From Adiantum capillus-veneris (Eukaryota > Streptophyta > Polypodiopsida > Polypodiales > Pteridaceae), in NCBI GenBank assembly GCA_014529385.2, contig CM043949.1, positions 107,985,477 to 108,049,476 on the forward strand: a DNA stretch of 64,000 nt, in the 5' to 3' direction. Positions within the stretch are counted from its first letter, which is position 1. Every line of letters begins with the position of its first letter. Shown in pieces: positions 1 to 9,747 of the stretch. The position numbers and the translations under genes are program-made. The notes beneath the pieces are model-generated. The model saw nothing but the letters and a program-made list of their open reading frames with translations. It had not been told where the DNA came from and made no database searches.

Positions 1-106
1 TTTGAAAGAAAAAATTGACTGCGGGACCAGTTTTGACTTAGCCGGATTTGCAAAATTCAATAGAAGTATATTGTGATGCTTGTGGTCGTAGTTTGGGTGC
101 GGTCCT
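1..106 (+). pseudogene. Ty3/gypsy family-A pol fragment, left part
   Basis: This short piece matches the start of the RNase H region of the family-A gypsy element at about 20000-20095 in this window, with scattered substitutions. It is interrupted at base 106 by the family-B element, and the same reading resumes at 8806. It is the left remnant of an older gypsy insertion that became the target of a younger one. It carries no usable ORF. Confidence 0.85.
102..106. repeat. Target-site duplication, left copy (GTCCT)
   Basis: These five bases directly precede the TGTAAACC start of the LTR-bounded element. The matching right copy at 8806-8810 is GTCTT, one mismatch. Five bases is the usual gypsy duplication length. 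Confidence 0.75.
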
Positions 107-1583
107 TGTAAACCGGCCTGTTCAATCCAAAAAGGACAGTAGACTTTACTTTAAACCTTGATTTAGCTTTCACCCATTATTAGTCGTCTATTTTACCTGT
201 ACTTTCAAGACACAACAAAGGGGAGAGGGATACAGGCTGCTAGATTGCACCTGTATGAGTAGACGGACACCAGATTGGCCCCTAACTTAGGCGCCCCTTT
301 CGGTATTTCTTTATTGTTCAAAAGAGAGAATAAACGTTGTGGTTCCCTACAAGCTGCCCCGCACAAACTCGGCTGAATTTCCACTGTTCCAGCCCGATTT
401 CGGCAGTATAACTGTACTAGAACCCTTCACAGTCAATATTCCCACGCATTGGCCGACTTTCCCGACGCATACGGGCACTTTGCAAAACCTGGTGAGAATC
501 TGCAGCACGCTGAATTCTCTGTTTTCAGCCCTGAAATTGCGCCAGATCACCTGTACAGCGGTCCCCTTGCGTCCCCGAACCTCCTGGGGGTATTAGGGTC
601 CGTTTAGGGCCAAAACCCTAAACCTGCAAAAATACACAGCAGGCTGTAATTCACTGTTTCGGGCTCCGTTTCGCGTGCCGGTCGCATCCGTAGACAGTCC
701 TCGAGCTCCCGCACCTGTAGGGCTACTTGCCCTTTGAATCGGACGAGATTTCTGGCGTGAAACCTCTCCGAATTCACCTGTACCTGCGGGGGGATTAGCC
801 GCTAGCTAATCCAGTACCTGTGCAAGAGGCTCTTGCCTCGGCAATCGCGCATGAACCCACACAACTGTACATTGGTCAAATGAAGAGCCCACTAGAGGGG
901 CATAACATACTGCCAAAGGGGAGAGAGAGGGCAGTGCGTAGCGTGAGGGCATCACTCCTGGCACCGCACTGTACATAGGAGGGAAAGCAAGCACTCCATA
1001 GCTCTTAACCTGTGACAAAAGCTGCAAATGAGCCTCTCCCAGCTTAAAATTCAGCGCCAACTCTCTCTTGCATTAGAAACTGCACCAGAATGTGCCACTT
1101 GGCACATTTATAAGCATTTTCCCGTTTCGGGGTTGCCGTCTAAAAATATCCCAACCGGTTGCCCAGTTGACTTCACGGCAGAGTAAGAAAATGTTCCCCT
1201 TGTCATTCCGGCGGTAATGACGTCAACACATTTTCAGGTCCCAAAATAGCAGTTCCCTAAATTTTAGGAGATGCTACCGTTGTATCTTTCTAGGTCATCC
1301 GACCCTCTTTGTACACTGCGGCCACATCCAGAACTGAAATGTAGCCTCTATAGCAAAGGATTCCACTTTGGCTAGTCAATGACCCCGCTTGGCTAACCAT
1401 AGTCCTTGTCTAACCTTAGTGCTCTCTTGCCCTCAAGCCTGGACTCTCTCTGGACAGTTCCACACTAGCTATGCAATGCAGGGCAGTTAGATTTCCCGAG
1501 GGGTGTTTCCAAAAAGTGAAAGTAAATAGATAATAAGAAAGAAATCAACAAAAAGGATAGATAGTAGTCACACGCTGGTGACA
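107..1583 (-). repeat. LTR of family-B gypsy (3' LTR of the element)
   Basis: On the plus strand this begins TGTAAACCGG and ends GGTGACA. It has the same length (1477 bp) as the copy at 7329-8805, with only scattered substitutions. It includes an AAACCCTAA telobox near 620 and a TATA-plus-hairpin promoter motif on the minus strand at 1092-1115. The short ORFs in it are conserved only because the two LTRs are copies. Confidence 0.95.
1092..1115 (-). promoter_or_regulatory. TATA box with adjacent hairpin in family-B LTR
   Basis: On the minus strand GCTTATAAAT is followed at once by the inverted repeat GTGCCAAGTGGCAC. The second copy is at 8314-8338. The position inside the LTR and the orientation fit the core promoter of the element. 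The hairpin right after the TATA box resembles the motif pair at 33924 and 46243. Confidence 0.6.
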
Positions 1584-1595
1584 TACCCCCCTCTT
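1584..1595 (-). promoter_or_regulatory. Polypurine tract of family-B gypsy
   Basis: On the minus strand AAGAGGGGGGTA ends directly at the LTR boundary. This is where the plus-strand primer for reverse transcription should lie, and it confirms that the element runs on the minus strand. Confidence 0.85.
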
Positions 1596-2156
1596 GAAAT
1601 CTCAAACGTCCTCGTTTGCATCTATGTCGTTCATGCTCCCAGTCAACACTGATGTATTCAACACCTGTCGACACATATACGACACATACATGCTCATTGT
1701 CAACCCTGGTGTATTCAACACCTCGTCGACTCATGTATTGCCTGCGTGTGAACCCTGTCCCAATGACATAGTGGTAGCTTCGCACTCTGCCATTGCTTTG
1801 AGTCACTAACTGTCCAATGACAAAATGATAGCTGCACATTTTGCCACTGTCTTATAGTACACGTTGGATCCCGTAACACTTTCGAGCATACCCAAACCGA
1901 CAGTTTAAGAATGCACTTACACATGTACTCTTCAATAGAAGCAATCACTGTATCCTTGACAAACTGACAAGAAATACTCACTTCTATAGCACTAACCAAA
2001 CTTTTGGACATTCCATAAGAGCAATTGCCAAACTGACAATCTGTACAGCTCTAACATTCATGTAACAGGTATTTGATTTGAGCTCACTTTAAATACCATG
2101 TACATCATTTGTTTCAGAATCCATTCTCACACTGACAATCCATTTAGCTTTGAAAC
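1596..2156 (-). other. 3' untranslated interior of family-B gypsy
   Basis: About 560 bp lie between the stop of the chromodomain ORF and the polypurine tract. The stretch contains several imperfect repeats of a phrase on the theme of CCAATGACA and CAAACTGACA. The short ORFs on either strand show no recognisable protein features, so I treat it as noncoding. Confidence 0.6.
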
Positions 2157-4046
2157 TCAAGGGGTCAAGGTAGGTTGCAAATCTAAGGCTTCCAGGTAAA
2201 GTGATAACACAGTTGGTGACTCTGCAAGTTCACCTTCTTCCATCCACTTCGCATCCATTGGTGGATAGTTTCTGAACTTTACCAAGTAACGCCTAGCAAC
2301 CTTGCCTTTCACTTTCCTTTCTTTGTGTGCCAAAATCTGTTCAGGGACCAAGATCTCGTCAAGTTTCTCGACTTCCGGCTGATCTTCAGCTGGCATATCT
2401 TCTGGCACATCACCCACATAGGGTCTGAGAAGACTCACATGAAACGCATTGTGAATCTTCCAACTGTCAGGCAATTTCAGCCTATATGCAACATCACTGA
2501 TTATGTCGCATACTTGAAAAGGCCCATAGTAACGCATGTTGAGCTTTGGAAACAGTCTTTCCTTGCCCTTCACCTTCTTTAACCTTGCCTTTTCAAAGCG
2601 TAAAAGCACCCAATCACCAAGTGAATATACCACTTCACGACGGTGACGATCAGCTGCTTTCTTTTGCTTTGCCTGAGTCCTTTCTAAGGCCACTTTGACC
2701 TTCTTGTACATTTCATCCATGTCCTGAACATACTTATCTGCTTCAAATATCTTGTCCTTTGTATGCAGTATGGGAGGAACTTTCTTGCCACCTTCAACTA
2801 TCTCAAAAGGTGCCTTGCCAGTTGATGAATGCACTGTATTATTGTATGCATACTCCATCAATGGCAAATACTGCTCCCACTTTCCTTTATGCTCTGCCAC
2901 ATAGCACTTCAGCAGATCTAGGACAGTAGAATTGGCCTCTTCTGACTGCCCATCTGTTTGAGGATGAAATGACGAAGAGAATTTGAGCGTGGTGCCCATA
3001 TTCTCAAACAAGCCTCTCCAGAACAAACTTGTCATGCGTGGATCACGGTCGCTAACAATCGACTGTGGCATGCCATGATACTTGAAAATATTGCTCATAA
3101 GCAAGCGTGCCATCTGATCTGGCTTTATCTTCTTCCTGACAGGAATAAAATGAGCCTGTTTGCTGAATCTGCAAATAATGGTCCAAATACCATCGTTTCC
3201 TGTCTGCGTTCTCGGAAGATCAAAGATAAAATCCATAGCAATACTTTCCCATGGTTTATCTGGAATAGGTAGTGGTTGCAATAACCCTGGTGCCTTTTGC
3301 CTGTCAAACTTGACCTTTTGGCATATTAGGCATTCTCGCACAAAGGCATCCACATCCCTTCTCAATGTAGGCCAATAGAAGAATGTCTCAACCGCTTTAA
3401 CTGTAGCATCGATACCACGATGCCCTGCATACGGTGGGACATGACTCTCTTCCATAACTTTGCGTCGCAATGGCTTTGTGACACACAATCTGCCATGCAT
3501 CATCATGAACCCGTCTCTAAGAAGATAGTGTTCATGACGTTGTCCATCCATTAGTTGCTCGAAGACCCTTGCAAAATCTTCATCATTTGCATACTGTTCT
3601 CTCATATCATCAAGTTCATGATGATAAGGAATTGACACAGCTGAAATTTGTGGCTTCCTTGACAAGGCATCAGCCACAACGTTCTTCCTGCCTTCTACAT
3701 GCACAATCTGAAAATGGAACATGGACAAGATATTTGCCCATCGCATATGCTTCTCAGATAACTTGGTCTGTGTCAAGAAGTATCGCAAGGTCTGATGGTC
3801 CGTTTGGACAACGAAATCTGCACCTAGCAGGTAGTGTTTCCAACTTAAGAGCGCATGAATCACAGCCAGTAACTCTTTCTCATAGACCTGCATGGTCATC
3901 TCTAGCCCTTGCAAAATTCTGCTCTCATAGGCTACTACCCTGCCATCTTGCATTAGCACTGCACCAATGCTAGTACCGCAGGCATCACACTGGACCACAA
4001 ATGACTTCCTAAGATCTGGCAACACAATGACTGGATCCGAAGTCAT
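2157..4046 (-). CDS. pol: gypsy polyprotein C-terminal part: RNase H, integrase, chromodomain
   Basis: This is the downstream part of the family-B polyprotein, in the same frame as the ORF ending at 4152 and separated from it only by a TGA codon. RNase H comes first (QCDACGTSIGAVLM near residue 19, TDHQTLRYFL further on). Then comes the integrase zinc-binding region (GHRGIDATVK, then CLICQK) and the integrase core, with DFIFDLPR, VSDRDPR and GQSEEANS supplying the D, D and E residues. A chromodomain (RRYLVKFRNYPPMDAKWMEE) lies near residues 565-615. Integrase inserts the DNA copy into the genome, and the chromodomain is thought to steer it to marked chromatin. The 630-codon ORF is intact on its own, but it starts downstream of the nonsense codon and would probably not be made alone. 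Confidence 0.93.
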   Translation of the reverse strand: MTSDPVIVLPDLRKSFVVQCDACGTSIGAVLMQDGRVVAYESRILQGLEMTMQVYEKELLAVIHALLSWKHYLLGADFVVQTDHQTLRYFLTQTKLSEKHMRWANILSMFHFQIVHVEGRKNVVADALSRKPQISAVSIPYHHELDDMREQYANDEDFARVFEQLMDGQRHEHYLLRDGFMMMHGRLCVTKPLRRKVMEESHVPPYAGHRGIDATVKAVETFFYWPTLRRDVDAFVRECLICQKVKFDRQKAPGLLQPLPIPDKPWESIAMDFIFDLPRTQTGNDGIWTIICRFSKQAHFIPVRKKIKPDQMARLLMSNIFKYHGMPQSIVSDRDPRMTSLFWRGLFENMGTTLKFSSSFHPQTDGQSEEANSTVLDLLKCYVAEHKGKWEQYLPLMEYAYNNTVHSSTGKAPFEIVEGGKKVPPILHTKDKIFEADKYVQDMDEMYKKVKVALERTQAKQKKAADRHRREVVYSLGDWVLLRFEKARLKKVKGKERLFPKLNMRYYGPFQVCDIISDVAYRLKLPDSWKIHNAFHVSLLRPYVGDVPEDMPAEDQPEVEKLDEILVPEQILAHKERKVKGKVARRYLVKFRNYPPMDAKWMEEGELAESPTVLSLYLEALDLQPTLTP

Positions 4047-4151
4047 CTTTTCCTTTAAGAGATTAAAAGCTGAAATCTCTTTCTGTGTCCATCTAAAGGT
4101 GACTGCCTTCTTTTGAAGAGCATGTAAAGGAGAAGCAATCTCAGCGAAATT

Positions 4152-7100
4152 TCAGATAAACCTTCTGTAATAGGAGCATAGTCCCAAAAAGCTTCGGACA
4201 TCATGCACCGTCTTCAAATTTGGCCATGACTTGATCGCTTCAACTTTTGCAGGATCCATTCTGACACCATCCTTTGAGACAATGTGTCCCACAAAGTGAA
4301 TCTCTTCTAGAAAAAACTCACTTTTCTTTGCATTGATGAGCAACCTATGACTGCGTAGCTCTTTGAACACAATGACCAAGTGATGTCTATGCTCCTCTTC
4401 ATTCTTTGAGTAGACTATCATGTCATCAAAGAATGTATCAACAAACTGCTGGTGTGGACGGAAAATTCTGTCCATCATCCTATTGAACGTAGCAGGAGCA
4501 TTTGTGAGACCAAAGGGCATCACTAAAAATTCGTAAAGGCCAAACGTCGTTCTAAAAGCAGTCTCGTGCACATCCTCTGATCTAATGCGGATCTGATGGT
4601 ACCCACTCTTTAGATCTATCCTGCTAAACATAGCTGCTCCTTCTAATTTGTTCAGAATATCATCAATTCTAGGTATCGGGAACCTATTCTTGATGGTATT
4701 CTTGTTCAGTGCACGGTAGTCGATGCACATACGCCATGAGCCATCCTTTTTCTGCACCAACAACATTGGAGAATAGAATGGAGATGAACTGGGCTGAATC
4801 AGCCCCTTTTCTAACAGCTCCTGTACTTGGCCCATTATCTCTTTCTGCTGAGCCGCACTAACCCTGTACGGAGGCTTATTTGGTGGGCTACTCCCTGGCA
4901 CCAAATCTATCGCATGGTCCTCGGGTCTCTCTGGCGGTAATTGAGACGGTAATGAATCGGAAAAACAGTCACTATACTGTTGTAAAAACATTGACCTTTC
5001 TTTATCTAGCACAGATAAATTTGATTCATCACAATCTGACACTTCACGTGCAAAAACCAAGTACGCAGAAAGATGCTTTTTCATTACAGAAGTAATAGCA
5101 GAAGCTGATACAGTGGGAATAGACTCCCCTTTAAGCTTTACATCCAGAATGTGAGTCTTTCCCCTGCTCTGTACAGTGATCTTTTTGTTGTAGACATCCA
5201 TGATTCCTTGTACACGAAACAACCAAGGAATACCTAACAACACATCACATCCGTCCAGTGGCATGATGTAAAATTCTTCAGCATCTACATAGGACTGGAT
5301 ATGTAGACGCAACTTTCCAATGATGGGTGTCACAGCCTCTGTATGGCCAGGACATGCCAAACCTGCCTCTGCTGTATACCCCATCTCTTCAGGTCTGATT
5401 CCCAACTTTGAAGCCAATTCTGGGGAAATGAAGTTGGCTTTGGCACCTGGATCAAAGAAGATAAGCACTGTTTGATCCCTGACCTTTCCCCATGCTCTGC
5501 AAAGCTCACTTGCATCTGAATTTGGCTTGTCGCCCACCATATCTGGCACTAGACCAGCCATGGGCTTCTTTCCTTTCTTGTCTTCCTTGTCATCAGAATC
5601 AGCTCGCCTTTTCTTTGTAGGACAATTGTAAGCAATGTGGCCAGGCTGCTCACATATAAAGCATTTGTTCTCTGTCCTCAGGACCTTCTTTTGCTCTTCT
5701 GACTTGCGAGGAAAACGTATTTTCCATTTCTTTGTTGGTCCTTTTTCTGATTCAGCCGTAGCTTTGTCTTTCCCTGCGTTGGCTGACTCATGAGTCCCTT
5801 TAGGAGCCTCATTGGGAACGTGCTTCTTGGCTGAATTTTTCTTGCCTGATCCTGCCTTGACGCCAGTGTTAAATTCACAATCTTCTCCCTTGAGCAAACC
5901 ATTGCCAGTGTTTGCTACCTCGATGAGCTGCGTCAAAGTAGTGACTTTTGTCTTTGTACAGTACTTTCTCAATCCTTTAGGTAGGCCACAGCAGTATTTT
6001 TCAATTTGTTCTGTCAATGGCACAAACCTATAGGAAGTTACTGGAAGTAGATCTTTCCAAAACTTCCGATTGTAATCATCCAGATTTCTGCAAGTGGCAA
6101 CATTTAGCTGGTGCCATTCTGTCATGACATCTGCTTCAAAATCATCAGATAACCATGCTGCTGCAAAAATCTGCTTGAAGTAAATCCATGTGGACGGAGC
6201 TTGCCCTTGAAGCAATAAAGTTGTCCACCATTGTCCCGCATTCCCTGTCAAGAAAGTGGCTGCCTTGCGGACCTTTGAAGCCTCTGTAAAGTTTCCCCCT
6301 GCATAGGCCTTGTCAAACTGCCGGAGGAATGAGAGAGCCTTCTTCCTGTCATCAAACCCTGTAAAGGTCGTGAATGACACACCTTTGCCACCTTCTTTGT
6401 ATGGAGTTGGCCTCTCCAGCGGCGTTAAATTGTCATATGGAAGTGACTGAAACATGGGAACACTATTAGGGTTCATCTGTGTTCCTTGGCCGCTATTAAC
6501 TTGACCTGGAAATGCCATATTTGGCTGCTGATTTGTAATTCCAGCCATACCAAAATTTGCCTGTGGCATCCCAAATTGGCCCTGAGTGCTCTGAAACCCT
6601 GGTTGCATACCCATGACACTGTACACGGGGTTAGGCATCATCGTTTGAGCACCCCCAAACACTGTTCCTGGCGTGTAAAACTGATTTCCAGGTGCATGAC
6701 CAGCCATGCTCTGGAATACTGATCCACCTCCAAAATAGCCAAGGTGTACTGAAGGTGGTGGGAAGACCTGTTGCATAGCCTGTAGGTTGCTTCCCTGCCC
6801 ATTAGAACCAGCTATAGGCTGCTGAAAGGTGGCGGGCTGAACTGGTACAGCTTGAAATACTGGCATCTCAGCCACCTGTTCTTTCACCTTAGGCACAGGT
6901 TGTGGAGACTGCATGTTCTCCGTCAAGTGTACAGGTGTTTCCATTGACTGTGCGGTATGAATCACCTGTGCTCGAGCCTTAACAGGCTTTTGAATATGAT
7001 CCAGTGACCCAACTTGCTGAGACGGAACAGGAGGTTGCAGAAAGGCTAAAAACCTCGGATTCTGCATCACTTGTGTGAACATAGCCACAGCAGTAACCAA

Positions 7101-7271
7101 CTGGGTCCTCAATATATCATCATCTGTCTGTGGTGGTCTTGACGACTCACCCACTTCATGTGTCCGTTGACCCTGTGAAGAGGAAACCTCTTCAGTCACA
7201 TCATCTGGTCTGTCAGCCATAATTGCAATTCCCTGTGTCTGGTCTATGATCCCCTGTGTCTTCAAGCCCAA
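4152..7271 (-). CDS. gag-pol: gypsy polyprotein N-terminal part: Gag, protease, reverse transcriptase
   Basis: A 1039-codon ORF. Residues 1-520 are a Q/P-rich leader and capsid-like Gag domain, followed by a zinc knuckle CFICEQPGHIAYNC (about residue 536, CX2CX4HX4C). The protease region follows near residue 600 with FFDPGAKANF, where the active-site triplet reads D-P-G instead of the common D-[S/T]-G. RT begins near residue 800 and has the catalytic FFDDMIVYS near residue 947. The ORF stops after YYRRFI at a TGA (4154-4152) where the related family-A element at 19872 has CGA, so a C-to-T change at a CpG explains it. The reading continues in frame into the RNase H ORF. The start could be Met1, or Met18 (7220), which begins MADRPDD; the sequence does not decide. 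Confidence 0.93.
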   Translation of the reverse strand: MGLKTQGIIDQTQGIAIMADRPDDVTEEVSSSQGQRTHEVGESSRPPQTDDDILRTQLVTAVAMFTQVMQNPRFLAFLQPPVPSQQVGSLDHIQKPVKARAQVIHTAQSMETPVHLTENMQSPQPVPKVKEQVAEMPVFQAVPVQPATFQQPIAGSNGQGSNLQAMQQVFPPPSVHLGYFGGGSVFQSMAGHAPGNQFYTPGTVFGGAQTMMPNPVYSVMGMQPGFQSTQGQFGMPQANFGMAGITNQQPNMAFPGQVNSGQGTQMNPNSVPMFQSLPYDNLTPLERPTPYKEGGKGVSFTTFTGFDDRKKALSFLRQFDKAYAGGNFTEASKVRKAATFLTGNAGQWWTTLLLQGQAPSTWIYFKQIFAAAWLSDDFEADVMTEWHQLNVATCRNLDDYNRKFWKDLLPVTSYRFVPLTEQIEKYCCGLPKGLRKYCTKTKVTTLTQLIEVANTGNGLLKGEDCEFNTGVKAGSGKKNSAKKHVPNEAPKGTHESANAGKDKATAESEKGPTKKWKIRFPRKSEEQKKVLRTENKCFICEQPGHIAYNCPTKKRRADSDDKEDKKGKKPMAGLVPDMVGDKPNSDASELCRAWGKVRDQTVLIFFDPGAKANFISPELASKLGIRPEEMGYTAEAGLACPGHTEAVTPIIGKLRLHIQSYVDAEEFYIMPLDGCDVLLGIPWLFRVQGIMDVYNKKITVQSRGKTHILDVKLKGESIPTVSASAITSVMKKHLSAYLVFAREVSDCDESNLSVLDKERSMFLQQYSDCFSDSLPSQLPPERPEDHAIDLVPGSSPPNKPPYRVSAAQQKEIMGQVQELLEKGLIQPSSSPFYSPMLLVQKKDGSWRMCIDYRALNKNTIKNRFPIPRIDDILNKLEGAAMFSRIDLKSGYHQIRIRSEDVHETAFRTTFGLYEFLVMPFGLTNAPATFNRMMDRIFRPHQQFVDTFFDDMIVYSKNEEEHRHHLVIVFKELRSHRLLINAKKSEFFLEEIHFVGHIVSKDGVRMDPAKVEAIKSWPNLKTVHDVRSFLGLCSYYRRFI

Positions 7272-7310
7272 AACTGACCAAGGCTCACTTCTATGGGAAG
7301 AAGTGATTTA

Positions 7311-7328
7311 ATCCCGTCGATGGAACCA
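7311..7328 (-). promoter_or_regulatory. Primer-binding-like site of family-B gypsy
   Basis: Immediately inside the upstream LTR the minus strand reads TGGTTCCATCGACGGGAT. It begins TGG, as expected for pairing with a tRNA CCA end. It is not the initiator-Met site (TGGTATCAGAGC) used by the other LTR elements here. The implied tRNA 3' end, GTCGATGGAACCA, I could not assign to a specific tRNA. Confidence 0.65.
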
Positions 7329-8805
7329 TGTAAACCGGCCTGTTCAATCCAAAAAGGGCGGTAGACTTTACTTTAAACCTTGATTTAGCTTTCACCCATT
7401 ATTAGTCGTCTATTTTACCTGTACTTTCAAGACACAACAAAGGGGAGAGGGATACAGGCTGCTAGATTGCACCTGTATGAGTAGACGGACACCAGATTGG
7501 CCCCTAACTTAGGCGCCCCTTTCGGTATTTCTTTATTGTTCAAAAGAGGGAATAAACGTTGTGGTTCCCTACAAGCTGCCCCGCACAAACTCGGCTGAAT
7601 TTCCACTGTTCCAGCCCGATTTCGGCAGTATAACTGTACTAGAACCCTTCACAGTCAATATTCCCACGCATTGGCCGACTTTCCCGACGCATGCGGGCAC
7701 TTTGCAAAACCTGGCGAGAATCTGCAGCACGCTGACTTCTCTGTTTTCAGCCCTGAAATTGCGCCAGATCACCTGTACAGCGGTCCCCTTGCGTCCCCGA
7801 ACCTCCTTGGGGTATTAGGGTCCGTTTAGGGCCAAAACCCTAAACCTGCAAAAATACACAGCAGGCTGTAATTCACTGTTTCGGGCTCCGTTTCGCGTGC
7901 CGGTCGCATCCGTAGACAGTCCTCGAGCTCCCGCACCTGTAGGGCTACTTGCCCTTTGAATCGGACGAGATTTCTGGCGTGAAACCTCTCCGAATTCACC
8001 TGTACCTGCGGGGGGATTAGCCGCTAGCTAATCCAGTACCTGTGCAAGAGGCTCTTGCCTCGGCAATCGCGCATGAACCCACACAACTGTACATTGGTCA
8101 AATGAAGAGCCCACTAGAGGGGCATAACATACTGCCAAAGGGGAGAGAGAGGGCAGTGCGTAGCGTGAGGGCATCACTCCTGGCACCGCACTATACATAG
8201 GAGGGAAAGCAAGCACTCCATAGCTCTTAACCTGTGACAAAAGCTGCAAATGAGCCTCTCCCAGCTTAAAATTCAGCGCCAACTCTCTCTTGAATTAGAA
8301 ACTACACCAGAATGTGCCACTTGGCACATTTATAAGCATTTTCCCGTTTCGGGGTTGCCGTCTACAAATATCCCAACCGGTTGCCCAGTTGACTTCGCGG
8401 CAGAGTAAGAAAATGTTCCCCTTGTCATTCCGGCGGTAATGACGTCAACACATTTTCAGGTCCCAAAATAGCAGTTCCCTAAATTTTAGGAGATGCTACC
8501 GTTGTATCTTTCTAGGTCATCCGACCCTCTTTGTACACTGCGGCCACATCCAGAACTGAAATGTAGCCTCTATAGCAAAGGATTCCACTTTGGCTAGTCA
8601 ATGACCCCGCTTGGCTAACCATAGTCCTTGTCCAACCTTAGTGCTCTCTTGCCCTCAAGCCTGGACTCTCTCTGGACAGTTCCACACTAGCTATGCAATG
8701 CAGGGCAGTTAGATTTCCCGAGGGGTGTTTCCAAAAAGTGAAAGTAAATAGATAATAAGAAAGAAATCAACAAAAAGGATAGATAGTAGTCACACGCTGG
8801 TGACA
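7329..8805 (-). repeat. LTR of family-B gypsy (5' LTR of the element)
   Basis: 1477 bp, begins TGTAAACC and ends GTGACA on the plus strand, and nearly identical to 107-1583. As the upstream LTR on the minus strand it would carry the active promoter (8314-8338). Confidence 0.95.
8314..8338 (-). promoter_or_regulatory. TATA box with adjacent hairpin, upstream LTR
   Basis: Second copy of the minus-strand TTATAAAT plus GTGCCAAGTGGCAC hairpin. It lies in the LTR that would drive gag-pol transcription. Confidence 0.6.
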
Positions 8806-9747
8806 GTCTTAATGCAAGAAGGCCATGTCATTGCCTATGAGAGCCGATTGTTTTCAAGGTTGGAATTGCCAGCACAGATTTATGAGAAAGATTTTTTGGC
8901 GGTTATCGATGCTCTTACTCAGTGGCGACATTACCTACTCGAAGCCGATTTTACAATCTTCACTGATCATCAGAGTTTACGCTACTTCTTGTCACAGAAG
9001 CAGCTTTCGGAAAAGCAGATGCAGTGGGCTAACATCTTGTAACAGTTTCACCTCCAAATTGTCAATGTACAGGGACAGAAGAACTAGGTGGCAGATGCTT
9101 TGTCCCGGAAGCGCTTAGTCTTGGCTATTTCCGCAATTCATCATAGAAGCTTGGAGGACATGGTCGATCAGTACGCCACAGATCGAGATTTTTCTGATGT
9201 ATACACTCGAATACAGAATGGGGAGGTAGTAGCGGGATATTCCATTCGAGATGGCTACTTGATGAAGAAAACGATATTGTTCGTTACACAGCCGTTGAGG
9301 GAAAAGGTTCTAACTGAATGCCATTGTCCAGCGTTTACGGGTCACCGCAGCATTGACACCACCTTGAAAAGTGTGGAGCGTTGCTTCTTTTGGCTGAGAC
9401 TCAAGAAGGATGTGGACGACTTTGTACGCAGTTGCTTGGTATGCTAGAAGGTCAAGTTTGACAGGCATAAAGCACAGGCATTGTTACAGCCTTTACCCAT
9501 TCCCACCGCCCCTGGGAAAGTATTGCTATTGATTTCATTTTTGATCTCCCAAAGACACGGAGTGGACATGATGGCCTTTGGACGGTCATCCACAAATTCA
9601 ATAAGCAGGCTAACTGCTCTACAGTAAAGAACACAGTTAAGCCTGATCCTTTGGCAAAACTGTTTGAATATATGGCATTTCTAAGTCCATAGTTTCGAAC
9701 AAAGATCCCCGATCTACTAGTTGTTTTGGACGGCAATCTGGGAGAAC
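8806..9747 (+). pseudogene. Ty3/gypsy family-A pol fragment, right part (RNase H-integrase)
   Basis: The reading broken at base 106 resumes here. RNase H residues (EGHVIAYESR, TDHQSLRYFLSQKQ) are followed by the integrase zinc-binding region (FTGHRSIDTT, then SCLVC) and the start of the core. In-frame stops lie near 9040, 9086 and 9445 (the last a CAG-to-TAG type change), with frameshifts after about 9500. It corresponds to about 20096-21050 of the better preserved copy. The fragment ends abruptly at 9747, where a LARD-like LTR starts. It is a dead relic. Confidence 0.9.

Larger units (their letters stand above)
107..8805 (-). mobile_element. Complete Ty3/gypsy chromovirus (family B), minus strand
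   Basis: An 8.7-kb LTR retrotransposon bounded by two 1477-bp LTRs, with a five-base target duplication (one mismatch). On the minus strand the order is LTR, primer-binding-like site, gag-protease-RT-RNase H-integrase-chromodomain, polypurine tract, LTR. By eye I counted roughly a dozen to fifteen single-base differences between the LTRs, so the insertion is fairly recent. The integrase-last order and C-terminal chromodomain place it among the chromoviruses. It would be a single uninterrupted 1705-codon polyprotein but for one in-frame TGA. It sits inside an older family-A gypsy pol fragment (1-106 and 8806-9747). Confidence 0.95.

Noticed and set aside
339-596. 85-codon ORF conserved at 339-596 and 7561-7818
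   Set aside because: Both lie at the same place in the two LTRs of one element, so conservation is due to copying. No protein features are visible.
9743-9747. Target-site duplication for the LARD complex
   Set aside because: AGAAC on the left does not match TGCGG after 23217.
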